From contig NC_085858.1 in NCBI RefSeq assembly GCF_034702125.1, forward strand, positions 347,001-411,000: DNA of 64,000 nt, given 5' to 3'. The notes beneath the pieces are model-generated. The model was not told the DNA's origin. It saw only the letters and a list, made by a program, of their open reading frames with translations, and made no database searches. The first letter of the stretch is position 1. Each line of letters starts with the position of its first letter. This document shows positions 1 to 11,410 of the stretch, piece after piece. Position numbers and translations under genes: made by a program. Source of the DNA: Engraulis encrasicolus. Lineage: Eukaryota; Chordata; Actinopteri; Clupeiformes; Engraulidae.

Positions 1-1662
1 TTATAGGCCTAAGCCTTCTCACCGCAACTCGTAAAATGAGTAGGCCTAGGCCTGGGGCCCAGGTTATTTTTTTTAGGCCTACACAGTTAAAAAAAAAAAA
101 AAAAAACTTCCAACAGTCAGGAAAATAAACCGAGATTCTAAAAAGTTTACCACAACAAGAAAGAAAGAAAAAGAGCAAGACAGAAAAAGAGAGCGAAAAC
201 TCATTAACAGCAATTTCTGGATGCACATCCGCAGCGCATGCTATAATCCAATTAATTTGATAGTGTGTCCAGTCTTCTGCACGGTGCGGGGACAGCAGGT
301 TTTTCATTAAATTAAACTTTAAAGAGACTCAAGAAGGACTAAAACAAACAACAAAAAAGCTTAAGCACGCATGCCAAATAACCCCCCTTCGTGTCCAAGA
401 TTGGACTAAATGGCCAGAACACATGGGCCGAGTATAATAAATATTTCACTGGGCTGAGTGGGCTCTCTCAGCGCGATTCCTCTCTGCCTGGCTGTTGACA
501 GTCTTTGGCACACGCCGCAGATTAGAAGCAAATCAAGCGTTCCATTGGAAGAGCACATGCGGCCCCCTGAAAGATCAAACCCAGCGGTGGATGGCCTAAA
601 TTGGGGTGGGCGGACGCATGGCTGTCAGACCTCAAGGAGATGAGGTGAAAACAAAAAAACCCTAAAAAACATTGAAGGGATTAAGGAAGAGAAACGGACT
701 TCTGGCAAACGTGTGCGCGTTCTTTTCACGCGCTGCCAATGGAAGCGCTGCCTGGCTCGCGCGCAGAGTTGCCAAAGGCCCCCCGTGCTGTGGCAGAGTG
801 TCACTTCTCAGCAGTGATAAAACTTCCTGCTGTGCCATAAAACTGTTTTCTTCATAGAGTGGCTCGACTTAAATGTCCAGTGTGTGACTTTTTCCGAGTA
901 GCTTCCAGAATGCATGCTACCTGGTAGCCTACAGTATGGACACCACTCTGCAGGCTGCTTTGAGTAGAGAAGTGACAATTATACAATTGTAGCCTATTTA
1001 TTTAACGGATAGCATGACACACTGACAGAAAATGCAGCCTAAGACATCTTCAACGTAGTGCCACTTTTTACTCTGTAGCAAATTAAATGATTCAGTTGCT
1101 CGCACCCAAAGATCTTTTGCAAAAAAGAAATCTGAAGTTGAGTGCACTTCCTCAAAAAACTATCCTCCCACACTTCCTTCCATTTCCCTTTCTCCGCCCA
1201 CTCCCCAAAGATGACCACTGACCTCCTCAAAGGTGACCCTTGACCTATCATTTGTTCTTTGTCGCGGCAGAGGTGTGACTGCTCAGCCAAAGCGCGGCGG
1301 CCACTCCCCCATGGTACCAATTACACGGGATCGATCACTCCGGCCACCCAGCCATGAATAGATGCAGAATCTATGTACATCTGTGTATGATGAACAGAAC
1401 AGTGTGCGTGTGTGTGGTTATACATGTGGTAGTTCTTTGATTGTGAGGACCAAATATTCTCACAAGGATAGGAAAACTTGGAAAACATGAACCTGTGAGG
1501 ACATAATGATGGTCCTCACAACTTAAAACGGTGCAATCTTGGCCATTTTGTTGCTGTTGAAAAAAGTACAAGTGTAAAAATATTTCTTACTGACTGATCA
1601 GGGTTAGGGATTGTTTTGGTCAATGAGCTCAATTCTTTTGATGTAGGTCAGTTCCTCCTATG
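1..1662. other. no gene recognised; AT-rich intergenic DNA
   Basis: Contains homopolymer runs of T and A (around 65-110), three exact TAGGCCTA octamers in the first 81 bases, and no coding or repeat structure I recognise. Confidence 0.5.
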
Positions 1663-1670
1663 CTCTCAGT

Positions 1671-1765
1671 CAGGGGTGGGCAACTGGAGGCCCGGGGGCC
1701 TTCTCACTCAGTGTGATCCAAAGATAAAACAGAATAAAAAAAACCATGAAAGTTGCCTATTCCTG
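1671..1765. mobile_element. short hAT-like MITE
   Basis: A 95-bp unit starts CAGGGGTGGGCAAC and ends GTTGCCTATTCCTG, imperfect terminal inverted repeats of hAT type. Flanking 8-mers CTCTCAGT and CTCTAGGT match at 6 of 8 positions, as expected for an old 8-bp target duplication. Confidence 0.55.
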
Positions 1766-1773
1766 CTCTAGGT

Positions 1774-2189
1774 TAGTGTTTCCCAACCTTTTGTTGTCCT
1801 GCGAACTCCCTAAGTCTTAAAACCCCACTAAGACATTTGGTCATATGATGAGCACCCCCACCCCCGTTGACTGTGGGCGGGTTATCATTGATTCATTGAT
1901 TTATTTATTGATTGAATGATTGATAACTGATCATATTTATAATTAGTGTAAATGGCAGTCTGTAAAGAACATAAAAAATGTTATAATAGGTGTACAGAAC
2001 TATTTTATGAGCTTTCACTCTGAGCACATGCAGAAAAGCGAACAAGGCCTATGCAGCCTCCCCCGATTGCCAGAGGTATACCACAAAAATCCCCAAACCT
2101 CAGATTAGAGCATAAAGCTACTGTCATCTTGACCATTTCCAGCCTCCAAAATATTTTGACTTCATGTGTCTGTTATAATTACGCTAATT
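1774..2189. other. no gene; decayed repeat-like sequence
   Basis: Begins with GTTTCCCAACC, a sequence common at hAT ends, followed by ATTGATT-rich simple sequence (1888-1930). Nothing coding recognised. Confidence 0.35.
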
Positions 2190-2760
2190 AGCACACAACG
2201 TTTGTGCAAATCTGTCAACCTGATCAAAAATTATTGTACAAAGTCAACCATTTTGAAAGTCAGCCATTTTAAAAGCATAATATTCAAATTTCCAACAGCT
2301 CATAAGCCAATTATATTATTAACACACAAGATTTACTGCAAATCCCAGCACCCATTGAAAAGTTGTGGCCTAAACAAAAGGTAGGCCGTCTCGAAAGATT
2401 GCTAACTTCAAAGTCAGCCATCTTGAAAGTCAGCTATCTTTAAAGCACTGGCCTCACAATTTTACATGGTTTATTTACTTATTACAGAGTGTTATCACAC
2501 AAGGTTTAGTGTAAATCCAAGCATCCATTCAAAAGTTATGACAAACAAACTGTTGGTTATGTTGAAAGATACCTGGCTCGCAAATCGGCCATCTTGAAAG
2601 TGTTGGCTTCCAAAATTAAATCAGTTCATGTACATATCATAGACAGTTACCATTCACATTTTTGTGCAAATCTATGCACAGATTTTATGTTGATAGCAAA
2701 TATATTCATTGGTGGTTGGTCAGCGTAATACCACTGAAATACTGTTTTTCGGGGATATAA
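2190..2760 (+). repeat. degenerate tandem repeat, unit about 130-175 bp
   Basis: The phrases CACACAA(G/C)(G/A)TTT, GCAAATC, CCATT(C/G)AAAAGTT and GCCATCTTGAAAG recur in the same order at roughly 2193, 2323 and 2496, with a fourth partial unit after 2580. Units have diverged strongly. No coding potential seen. Confidence 0.55.
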
Positions 2761-3129
2761 TAAACAGTATTCACTTGTTCTCTCAGTGGCAAAAATGTGT
2801 TAAATAACTCCCTTGAACTTGTGGGTAAACTTTCAATGTTTTTCTGAGATTAAAAAAATATATATTTCTACAAAATAATCCATAATGTTGTATGACCCTT
2901 GTTTGGTCTTGGAGGGAAAATGTACACTGGATCCTTTCCGTAACTGCACAATGTTGCCATATGGCAACAAACCTAAAAGCACCCACCCAAAAAACTTTTT
3001 TTTTTTTTTTTAAATTGCACATATGTCTTAAGAAGTTCATTTTATGTGACAAAAACCACAGTAAGATTTTTTTCATGATGGGATAATAATGTGTGCAGTA
3101 TAGGGATATAGGGAGATAAACCAGGCGGG

Positions 3130-5460
3130 TTCTTTTCCGATATCCACTAAACGTCGGGTGAACGCCCCTTTATTAGACCTTGGATTAGGAGACCTTCGGA
3201 GTCTTGAGGTTGAGAATAAATGGAGTCCCCTTAGCGCTGTAGATGGCAGTAGGGCACGTCTTTTGCAAACACCATGAAAAGAGAAGAAGAAGGAGTAGTG
3301 CAGGTTCAGTTGTAAGTTTAGGAACATTTCATATAGATTTTTCCATTCAGCATTTTTTTTACTTTTAGGACCTCCCGAATACAAATCCACCTGTTTCCAA
3401 TTTTTTCCTTAATATTTAGTGGCAAATCCAAGATGGCTGCCATTGTGTACAGAACATTCGCCATTAATGCTGTTTTAAGGATTGAATTTCTTCAGTTAAT
3501 CTTTTTTTTTTATTTCCAGGACAACATTTCATAGAAAACCACTTGTTTCCAATGTTTTGCTTGTTTTTTAGTGGGAAAATCAAGATGGCTGACATCATAT
3601 TTGGCAAAATTGGCATATTTCAGCCATTATTGACTTTTATTGGTAATATTTGTTACATGACTGAAGTCAGCCATCACATAAACTAAATCCATTACAAAAT
3701 CCAAGATGGACAACATTTCATATAGCAAAATCAATGTTAACATAATGATTTCAGGTCTATAAAGCCATTCACTTGTGAATTTAAGCACATACGATTGTGT
3801 GCAGGTCCAAATTATTGTTCAAACAAAAAATACTATGAATCAATTAATGTACAGTACCTGTTATGCAGTGCTACCTGTACAGTAGTATTGCATATGCACT
3901 GGTTTGGCTGCCTATGTCAAGGCCAAGGTCTACAAAGTTGCTTCAGGGTCGGCTTCAGCTTATCTGAAGGCTATGAAACCAAATGTTCTGCCTGGGATGC
4001 TGCATTCCTCCAATTCCAACAATCTTGCCATGCTCTCTGCTCACATAACTAGGCTCTTTGGCATGACGGTCAGTGTACACCCATGACCCTAGTAATGGCT
4101 TCACTATCATACCTTTGTAAGACCTTTGGCATCATGAAGTATTGGTGGCACAAGTGTGAATGTAAATTGTGTCTGTCTCCAGAAATTTTGGGGCCCACAA
4201 AAGATTTGATTTTTGGGCCCCCATAAGGGCCCCTGTCAGTGCTGTCAGTGCTTGGGCCCTTAGAATCTGTAACATCTTCCCCCCCCCTAGCGGCGCCCAT
4301 GTCTGCCTCCTATTGCCCACTCTTCTGGATAGTTCTATGAAATTAATTAATAGGATTGTTTTGTACTTCCTGATCAGTCTATAGAGTTTAGTTGGAGGCA
4401 ACAGGCCTTTTTTTGCAACTTGCAAATTGCAAGCCAATCTTTGCGCACAACATTTAAGGTGTTTCACCCCAAACTTCAGATGTTCTACCTCTGAGACTGA
4501 GGCATCGTGAGGAAGGACAGAGGGCTCCACTCCTGTCATAAATCACACCGGCTCCACCTGCTGCTATGCTATTGAGATCAGGGGTCAGTTCAGATATAGA
4601 TGAGATCTAGGTTATTTGCTAGTTCAAGGGTTTTTGGACACCATGTTGAATTTTGGCAAAATATGAGATAAATGTTGATAACGTGCCTATCAAAATATTA
4701 CCAATAGGCGTACAATACTGCAGAATGGCTTTATAGACCGTAGCCCCTTAATGCACGCCTTACCTCCTGTGGCATGCTGTAATAGTCATTGAAAGTTAAC
4801 TACCATAGGTCCTACAAATAAATAGGATAAGACACATTACCTGGTCATAAAAAGAGCCGTTCAATGGCTTTTCTGATGTCATGTTGAATTTTTACAACAG
4901 ATTGAATCATTTTTGAATGAAGTTCATGTAATGACTGACTCATCCGTCCTTTATCCATTGTGAATATTACAAATACAAGAAAACAATGACTTTAGATACC
5001 TTAAAACACCAAATACATAATTTATGCTACATGTCATGTCAGCCATCTTGGATTTTGGTAGGCCTACTAAAACTTAAGGGGCGGGGGTGGAAACAGGTTG
5101 TTTTTTGTTCAGGGGGTGTAGGAAATATAAAAAACACCAATTCCAAAAACGTATATGACATGTTTCTTTCAATTACATTCAATTGTGTTAGAATATGACC
5201 ATATATCCGCCATCTTGGATTTTCGGCGTTTCCACTTCAGAAAAAAATTGGAAACAGGTGGATCTGAATACTATGGGGTCTGTAGTTGATAAAAAACACA
5301 ATTTGGAAAAATCTATATGAAATGTTCCTAAACCTTATTTTTGAGACAATTGAACCTGCACTAGAGGGACAACGCCCCCTTAGCAGACCGAATTTTGAGC
5401 ACTCGCTTTTGCATTGAGTGGGCGTGTTTCGATTCCTCTTTATTAAATATCCAACCTCTT
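3130..5460. mobile_element. large imperfect foldback element (about 2.3 kb)
   Basis: Left-arm phrases reappear reverse-complemented on the right: AGGAACATTTCATATAGATT (near 3320) against the complementary AATCTATATGAAATGTTCCT (near 5310), CCACCTGTTTCC (near 3388) against GGAAACAGGTGG (near 5250), and AATCCAAGATGGCTG (near 3425 and 3580) against CAGCCATCTTGGATT (near 5040). Arms extend inward to about 3780 and 4720. No transposase. The middle (3800-4700) looks like ordinary non-coding DNA. Confidence 0.6.
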
Positions 5461-6736
5461 TGGCCACGGAGTGAGCTTGTCGCAGACATGATGCAGTTAA
5501 TTTTGATTTATGCCGTTTTGAAGCACGGTCTGCGCGATGTCATTCCACGCTCAAACTAAGAGTAACCTAGACGTGACGGTTGTTTTTTTAGCTTCACAGA
5601 CTCGACGACAATGAAAATGAAACATTATATCTTTGTCACGTGCATTTTTGATCGCACTGGCAGCCACCGCGGTAGTTTGGAACAAAGAACTGGCTCATTT
5701 GTCGAGGACAGGTCGCACGAAGTGGAATGTTTCCTCGACCTCGGAAACACTGTTCGACTGTCCAAATAACGTCAGCGTCGTAACTTGCAAGCGCACGTGT
5801 TGTCTTTGGTTCGTGTAAATAAATGAAACGACAAAGCTCGGGCAACTTATTTAATGAAGAGCTCACAGTCCGTAGACCGACGAAGGTTAGAACAAGAAAG
5901 TAGGCTAGCTTGTTCTCGAGTCGAGGACAGAGCAGGCTGGTCGAGAGGACCAATCAGAGACCTATTTTCTCTCCTTCCCGCCCTTCACTCCGTCGCTGTC
6001 TGCATCACTCCCTGCGTCGAGACACAATTTTGGGGAGGTGCCCCAGAGTAGGCCTACCTGCGTGATGGGGGGGGCTTCACTCCGTTAACTGCGTGGCTCA
6101 CTGCATCACGACGCAGGGACGCTGGTCTCAAGGCATCCCAATGTGACCACATGCCATGTATTTGTTCGTAATTAGATTTTTCCACATACCCCTCCTTGTA
6201 CACCTAGGCCTACCCCTGGTTGGGAACAACCTGTGTCTGTGTATGTCTATCTGTGCTCAAGCTCTGATAGAAACAAAAAAACTAAACCGCAAGAACAAAC
6301 CCCAACTGGTCTGATTTCATCACCATTACACACCAATGGTCCAATCTAGCACACAATCAAATTCCAACCGAAAGCAATGCACTAAATCAAATTTCAAATT
6401 TCAAATATTTCAAATCATACAAATCCCTCTCTATTTGCAGTAGGTGTTTCCATACCATTTTCAAAGTATACTGAAGTAGAATTCACAGGCATTATTTTAT
6501 TGTTCACTACCTATTCTCAAATGTATGTCTAAAGTTTACTCTGAGACTTACAATAGTAGTAATTGAAAGGGAATGCACAAAATTACCAAGATATCTATGT
6601 GTGATGGTTGGTGAGACAATTGGTGATGAATAAAAATAAAATGAAATAAAATAAAATAAAAATAATTAAAAAAACTATTCATATCATATAAAGGCGGTCC
6701 ATTGTTGTACATGGTTGTACATGGAATACATCTTTA

Positions 6737-6739
<3 letters not shown>
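5461..6739. other. no gene recognised; CpG-retaining patch then AT-rich DNA
   Basis: From 5480 to 6120 the sequence keeps many CpGs and TCGA words, including two copies of GTCGAGGACA (near 5700 and 5918). This could be a relic promoter or repeat. From 6240 it becomes A-rich without recognisable features. Confidence 0.35.

Positions 6740-6814
<75 letters not shown>
6740..6814 (+). repeat. (CT)n microsatellite
   Basis: About 75 bp of uninterrupted CT dinucleotide. Any open frame through it is an artefact of the repeat. Confidence 0.97.
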
Positions 6815-6817
<3 letters not shown>

Positions 6818-6845
6818 AATGAGATCAGTGTGAAAGTGTTACTTA

Positions 6846-6848
<3 letters not shown>

Positions 6849-6936
<88 letters not shown>
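6849..6936 (+). repeat. (GT)n microsatellite
   Basis: About 88 bp of perfect GT dinucleotide, 34 bp after the CT array. Confidence 0.97.
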
Positions 6937-6937
<1 letters not shown>

Positions 6938-7031
6938 GGCCTATTCTGTTCTGTTAGCACTCTCCATTGTTTAGCTTCAGTGTCATGAAACACTGATTGA
7001 TCATAGAACTTGTGGCTGACTGCTCAGTGGC

Positions 7032-7199
7032 ACAGTACAGTCACACCTATACACCTGACGAAGACCGCCTGAGGTCGAAACGTTGTGTTCAATAAATCGG
7101 TGAGCAGTTAGTGTGCGGATTTCCTTTCTTCTTTTACGCACGTTTGTTTGATTCAGCGCCTGTTTTACTGGATGTGCGTGCATCAGCTACACTACTTTT
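7032..7199 (+). mobile_element. short insertion with hammerhead-like core (Penelope pLTR candidate)
   Basis: A ~168-bp insertion is bounded by a 15-bp direct repeat, TGACTGCTCAGTGGC, at 7017-7031 and 7200-7214, a long TSD typical of target-primed retroelements. It carries a hammerhead-like core near its left end, AATAAATCGG shortly after, and a right part with CAGCGCCTG and GATGTGCGTGCAT. The same order (GAAACGTYGTG, AATAAATC, CAGCRCCTG, TGTGCGYGCAT) occurs in the second copy at 45.2 kb. Hammerhead motifs are known in Penelope-like element LTRs; assignment to that class is my inference, as no reverse transcriptase is present. Confidence 0.55.
7051..7088 (+). ncRNA. hammerhead-ribozyme-like motif
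   Basis: Read as RNA: ACAC (stem I, 5' strand), the CUGANGA box as CTGACGA at 7055-7061, one extra A, stem II GACC/GGTC (7063-7066 with 7073-7076) around a six-base loop, GAAA at 7077-7080, a two-pair stem III (A80-T83, C81-G82) with no loop, candidate cleavage site T84, then GTGT (7085-7088) closing a four-pair stem I. All conserved core boxes are present. The extra A before stem II and the loopless stem III make activity as a monomer doubtful; a dimeric form is possible. Confidence 0.4.
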
Positions 7200-7218
7200 T
7201 GACTGCTCAGTGGCCACA

Positions 7219-7994
7219 CGCATCCTATGGAGAGATAAATGCTTCTCCTTCTCCCTGTTTTGGAATGTGTCTCAAGGGGCGTGGCGTGGCTGGAAAATCC
7301 TGCAAATGTTCAAGATGTTGAACATACCGCGAAGGAAGAGTGGGAGAAAATGTGACTTTAGCCACAACAAATCAAGCCACAAGTAGGTCTGGGGGCATAT
7401 CGTGCAGATTGTCGAGCAATCTTAAAATTAATTGAATTCATGTTTTCAAAATTGTTACTGTTTCAAATGGTTAAACGTTTCTCTATTTTTTGAAAAAGTA
7501 ATGTTTAATGAATCCAGACTTACTCCATAAGTATACTGAATTTTGATCTTGATGTCAAATTTGTCCTATGGTCACAAACCTGGTTCTCCATATTTAAACT
7601 TTTGTAAATAAATAATCAAAGCTCAGTCATTTGTCTTAACACCCCTGGCATAATTTTCAAGGTGTCTATTTTAGCAAGTGGCAATATTTCTTATTTCTCT
7701 ACACGTTTTTCTGATATTGTAGGGATTTATGAAACTTCGTCATGACCTTTGGTGTGCCACCATACGTATCATTATGCTGGCATGGTTAATTTCATGGATA
7801 ATTATATATTGTTGAAGCTCCAACTTAAAATAAATTGTGACTTTAGACCCTAAAGAAGCCATTGACAAGGATGTACAGTATGTTAGGGTTATGTTAAATT
7901 TGATAGCAAATGCACTATGAATTTGTATTTTAATTGGCAACGGCAGGGTTTTCAATTTACTCAAAAGCTTAAATGCCCTTTAGTGTGATGGTAA
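7219..7994. other. no gene recognised
   Basis: AT-rich sequence with no coding frame or inverted-repeat structure I could identify. Confidence 0.4.
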
Positions 7995-8262
7995 AATCTG
8001 CCAAATTTGATCGTTTCACGAATATTTACAAAATAATGAATTCATGATCAAAGTACATTAAGGATTGCAGCTAAAAATGTCTATTTCTTGAAATTGAAAA
8101 TGGCGGACAATGGAGAAGTGTGAAAAGTGCAATTTTCCCAGTCATAATGAAGGCTTAGAATTTGATGGTGGTTTCACGAAAAAGGTAACATTTGCCAATG
8201 AGCAGCTTGAATTCTGGAAATAAACTACTAAAAATATTACACAGTGCACCTTTTCATAAATA
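7995..8262 (+). repeat. dispersed repeat, copy 1
   Basis: Shares a long, ordered set of phrases with 11866-12180: CAGCTAAAAATGTCTATTTC, AAATGGCGGAC, TTAGAATTTGATGGTGG, AACTACTAAAAATATTACAC and GTGCACCTT. It ends in GTGCACC, which resembles the terminal repeats of non-autonomous DNA elements. Confidence 0.6.
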
Positions 8263-8389
8263 TTTTCCCAGTGAGACATTTTTTAAATACAGTGCTGACC
8301 AAAATTGGCACCCCAGAAATTCTGTCAGATAATGCCAGATTTCTCCCAGAAAATCATTGCAATCACAAATGCTTTGATATTAAAAGGTT

Positions 8390-9026
8390 CATCTAATTTG
8401 TCTTCAATGCAAAGCCACAAAAAGAACTATCAACAAGTCAAATGGGATACAGTCTGCACTCTGCACCTACAAGTACATCTGGACAATCAACTAGACTGGG
8501 GTGAGTTTCTCAAAAGGGAAGTTGTTAGCCTGTTAGCAACTTCGGTAGTTGCCAATGGGAAAATGCATTGAAAACAGCAAAGTAGCTAATGTAGTTACCA
8601 ACTTTGGTTTTGAGAAATTCACCCCAGGGGTCTGCAAACTCACAAGCACTCTACAAGAAGGGCCAGAGCAGGCTCTACTTTCTGAGGAAGCTGAGATCCT
8701 TCAATGTGTGCAACAGACTCCTGCAGATGTTCGACCAGTTTGTCATCCCAACCAAGAACTGTCTGAGATTTTACCATCTGGTAAACGGTATAGAAGCCTG
8801 AAAGCTCACACTACCAGTCTCCGAAGTAGTTTCTTTCACCAAGTAGTTAGATTGCTGAACTCATGCTGAAGACAACAAGGCACTTTCTTTGCACTTTTTC
8901 TCTTTTTTTGAAATTTTAATTTAAAAATATAAACAAATTGAGGAGACAAAAACACAACAAGTTTTACTCTTTAGGCTTCAAACTTATAATAAGATGTAGC
9001 CTAATAAACAAATCTTGAATCTTGAA
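8390..9026 (+). pseudogene. LINE (L2/Rex-like) ORF2 3' end, broken
   Basis: Decayed reverse-transcriptase tail on the plus strand. Before the inserted MITE the frame reads LQVHLDNQLDW. After it, ANSQALYKKGQSRLYFLRKL and RSFNVC, then in a shifted frame LPSGKRYRSLKAHT and SSFFHQVVRLLNSC, which are typical of the C-terminus of CR1/L2/Rex-group ORF2. The 3' end carries AATAAACAAATCTTGAATCTT, a short L2-type terminal repeat. It is 5'-truncated, frameshifted, and split by the element at 8500-8630. Clade choice is uncertain. Confidence 0.65.
8500..8630. mobile_element. MITE inserted in the LINE fragment
   Basis: About 131 bp starting GGTGAGTTTCTCAAAA and ending TTTTGAGAAATTCACCCC, a near-perfect inverted repeat. 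Removing it joins ...CTAGACTGG to TCTGCAAAC..., restoring the continuous LINE reading (LDW then SANSQAL), so the insertion postdates the LINE. Confidence 0.65.
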
Positions 9027-10414
9027 CTCCACCCTCTCAACAACCATGAACTCTTATTGACTGCTGTCACCCAAACAACAAGGACTATACCTGCTTTTCA
9101 CAGTAAACAGCACATCACCTCTTGTACCACTGTGTGTGTGTGTGTATGGCCGTAACTACCATTGAGGACACAGAGGTCACATCCTCTCTATTTTTTTCAG
9201 TAATGTGAAATGAAAAACGATATATGATCGACAAAGATAAATTCAGTCTATATACACCACCTCCTCAAGGCAGTGATTAATGAAGACCAACTTCAAGGAT
9301 AGTTCCGGCGTAAAATGAAAGTTTCACCATCGATTTCCCATGCCCCAAAATGTATCTAATGATGAGCCATTCCGGGCAATAACTCCATTATGGAGTTAGC
9401 TTATTTTAAGCTTTTTGGCGAATAACGCAGTCAATGCATCACGGCGGGGCAAATTTGTAAATATTATTTTCTGATGTTTCCCCGCTATAAACAACCTCAA
9501 AAACGCTACACACTTCATCACAAAGGTCTCGTCAATCAAACCGAGGCACAGAGAAGATCATCGGACCACAGTCTTTCACAGGCCAGTGTTTTCAAAGGTG
9601 TTAAAAATGGTCTTAACAGTTTGAAAACACACATGAACTGATTAAAATAGCTACTAAAGGAGTAAAAATGACCTAATATCTGCCGGGGATGCAGAGTTTT
9701 CAAAGTAAGGAACCTGTTCGAATGAATCGCTTCCTGACCACTGCTTCTCCTGGAGACGGGCAGTTAGTAACTCCTTAAAGTTCCCAATCCTTGTGTGAAT
9801 TATGCTCTCAGCATTGTAATCTAATAATTTTAACTTCCGTACACAATATTCATCAGTTGAAACATTTTGAAATGTTTTGTTTAGCTTACACATAAGGAAT
9901 GTTCATTAAAATGTGACTTTAAAAAAAAAAAAATCCACTGTAACTAGTGTTTAAAAATCGGTATGGTGCTCTTAAAATAATTGTCCTCTACATCCCCCTC
10001 CCCCCCACACAACATATTGCTGTGCAGTGCACCCTGCTTTTATTGCTGTGCAGTAGGATATAAGTGGTATTAAACAATAAATAAGCAAACAGGAACTTGT
10101 ATTCAGATTAACTTGCCTTCTTAGTGGTTCGTATTCAGTGCTTCACTGCATTTGTTTTTGGAAAAATGTAAAGTGTATATATATATATATATGTTTTTTT
10201 TTTGTTTTTTTTTCAAAATCGTTTAAGGGTGGCTAATAAGTCAAAATCATTTAAGGGTGGTAAGGGGGGTTAAAGCTCTGGGTCAGAAGTGGGGTCTTCC
10301 CCTAAACCAGAGATCTGAAAGTTCCTTGAGAAAAGACATAAAGCTAGCCTTTTTAAAGGTGCTCCATGTAAGATAGTGGCGCAGGGTGGCCAGAGTAGGT
10401 ATTGCAAATGTGCA
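9027..10414. other. no gene; repeat-derived DNA
   Basis: A block at about 9296-9600 (GTTCCGGCGTAAAATGAAAG and on) resembles a common fish MITE end, but I could not pair both ends. There is an (AT)n run near 10180 and poly-T at 10194-10212. Nothing coding. Confidence 0.35.
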
Positions 10415-11410
10415 GCTCATGGGGCACCTAAGTCACGCCCTTCTACTCAGTTTTGCCAAGTTAGCTAGATTTAGCGACTTTTTGACGGCCCTGGCGACAA
10501 AAAACTCATCTAGCGACTTAGCGACTTTTTGGAGCATCTAGCAACTTTTTAAAACGTGCATTTTCAGTGACAAATTCATTGTTTTTCCACATAATTGTGA
10601 CTCTGCGCCACCGTGAGAAGCGTTTCCCACGGTTAAGCAGGGCTGCAGATAAGCTCTGATCTCCAAGAAGTAGCTAGCACCGCCCATTTCTACTGTGGAC
10701 GAATGCGTGTGGGCACGTTTTCTGTATATCAGTCCGCCGTGCGTGACTCTGTGACGTCATACGTAACGTCATGACGTCATCTAGCGACTTCTAGCGACTT
10801 TTCACCGAGCCAATAGCGACTTTGGCTGATTTTCTTTTGGCAACACTGCTTCTACTTCAGATCCGTGGGGCTGGAGCTGTCAAAATTTTGAATGAGAGTT
10901 AATGGAGCTAGTCAAAGCTAAATCCTCATCCCATTTGACGTGTGCTCTGGATTTCACATATGATTACAGTGAATTTGAAAGGTTTGGATTTGCGTCGTAA
11001 GACCACTCATTTTCAACACGCAAGAAACGTTATTTTAGCTTTTGTGCAAAACTGTGTTAGAGACAACACGTGCGCCTCGCATATCTGACGTGAACCGAGG
11101 CACAGCCAACCCTACCGCTGCACCGCGGCTTAAGTGGCTGCACGTCGGACATGCAACGTCTGTTGTGTAGTCCAAATAATTACATATTTTTGTACACGCA
11201 CAACTCAAAAATCGCTTGCCAAGTGAAGTCAACAAGCACACCATTGGTTGTTATTAATTCTGAGGCACAGCATATGTGTGATCGACGGGGAAATGCGAGG
11301 TGGAACGGAAAATAGCTTTTATCAGTCCATTACCTACAGCCCAGTCAAAAGTTTTTGCGTTCCCAGCCCCACGAGCCGTCCGGAAGGGGTGGAGACTTAG
11401 GTGCCCCATC
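10415..11410. mobile_element. foldback element hosting an hAT insertion
   Basis: Left end GGGGCACCTAAGTC and right end GACTTAGGTGCCCC are inverted repeats; the homology continues inward as GTGGGGCTGGAG (left, after the hAT) and CCCAGCCCCAC (right). Weaker pairing may extend outward to about 10360 and 11460. No transposase seen. Confidence 0.6.
10448..10848. mobile_element. non-autonomous hAT element (401 bp)
   Basis: Starts CAGTTTTGCCAAG and ends TTGGCAACACTG (inverted repeat with mismatches). It is flanked on both sides by the perfect 8-bp TSD CTTCTACT (10440-10447 and 10849-10856), the hAT signature. Inside, TAGCGACTT recurs at least four times. No transposase frame. Confidence 0.85.

Noticed and set aside
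4132..4539. 135-codon minus-strand open frame
   Set aside because: No recognisable domain, lies in the middle of the foldback at 3.1-5.5 kb, and composition is like its non-coding surroundings.
1774..6232. A large hAT element bounded by GTTTCCCAACC and GGTTGGGAAC
   Set aside because: The ends are inverted and look hAT-like, but the flanking 8-mers do not match and 4.4 kb of mixed DNA lies between. More likely two unrelated ends.
6679..6993. Open frames across the CT and GT arrays
   Set aside because: Dinucleotide repeats without stops give long open frames in several phases on both strands; there is no other coding support. The same applies at 28.9-29.4 kb and 48.8-49.7 kb.
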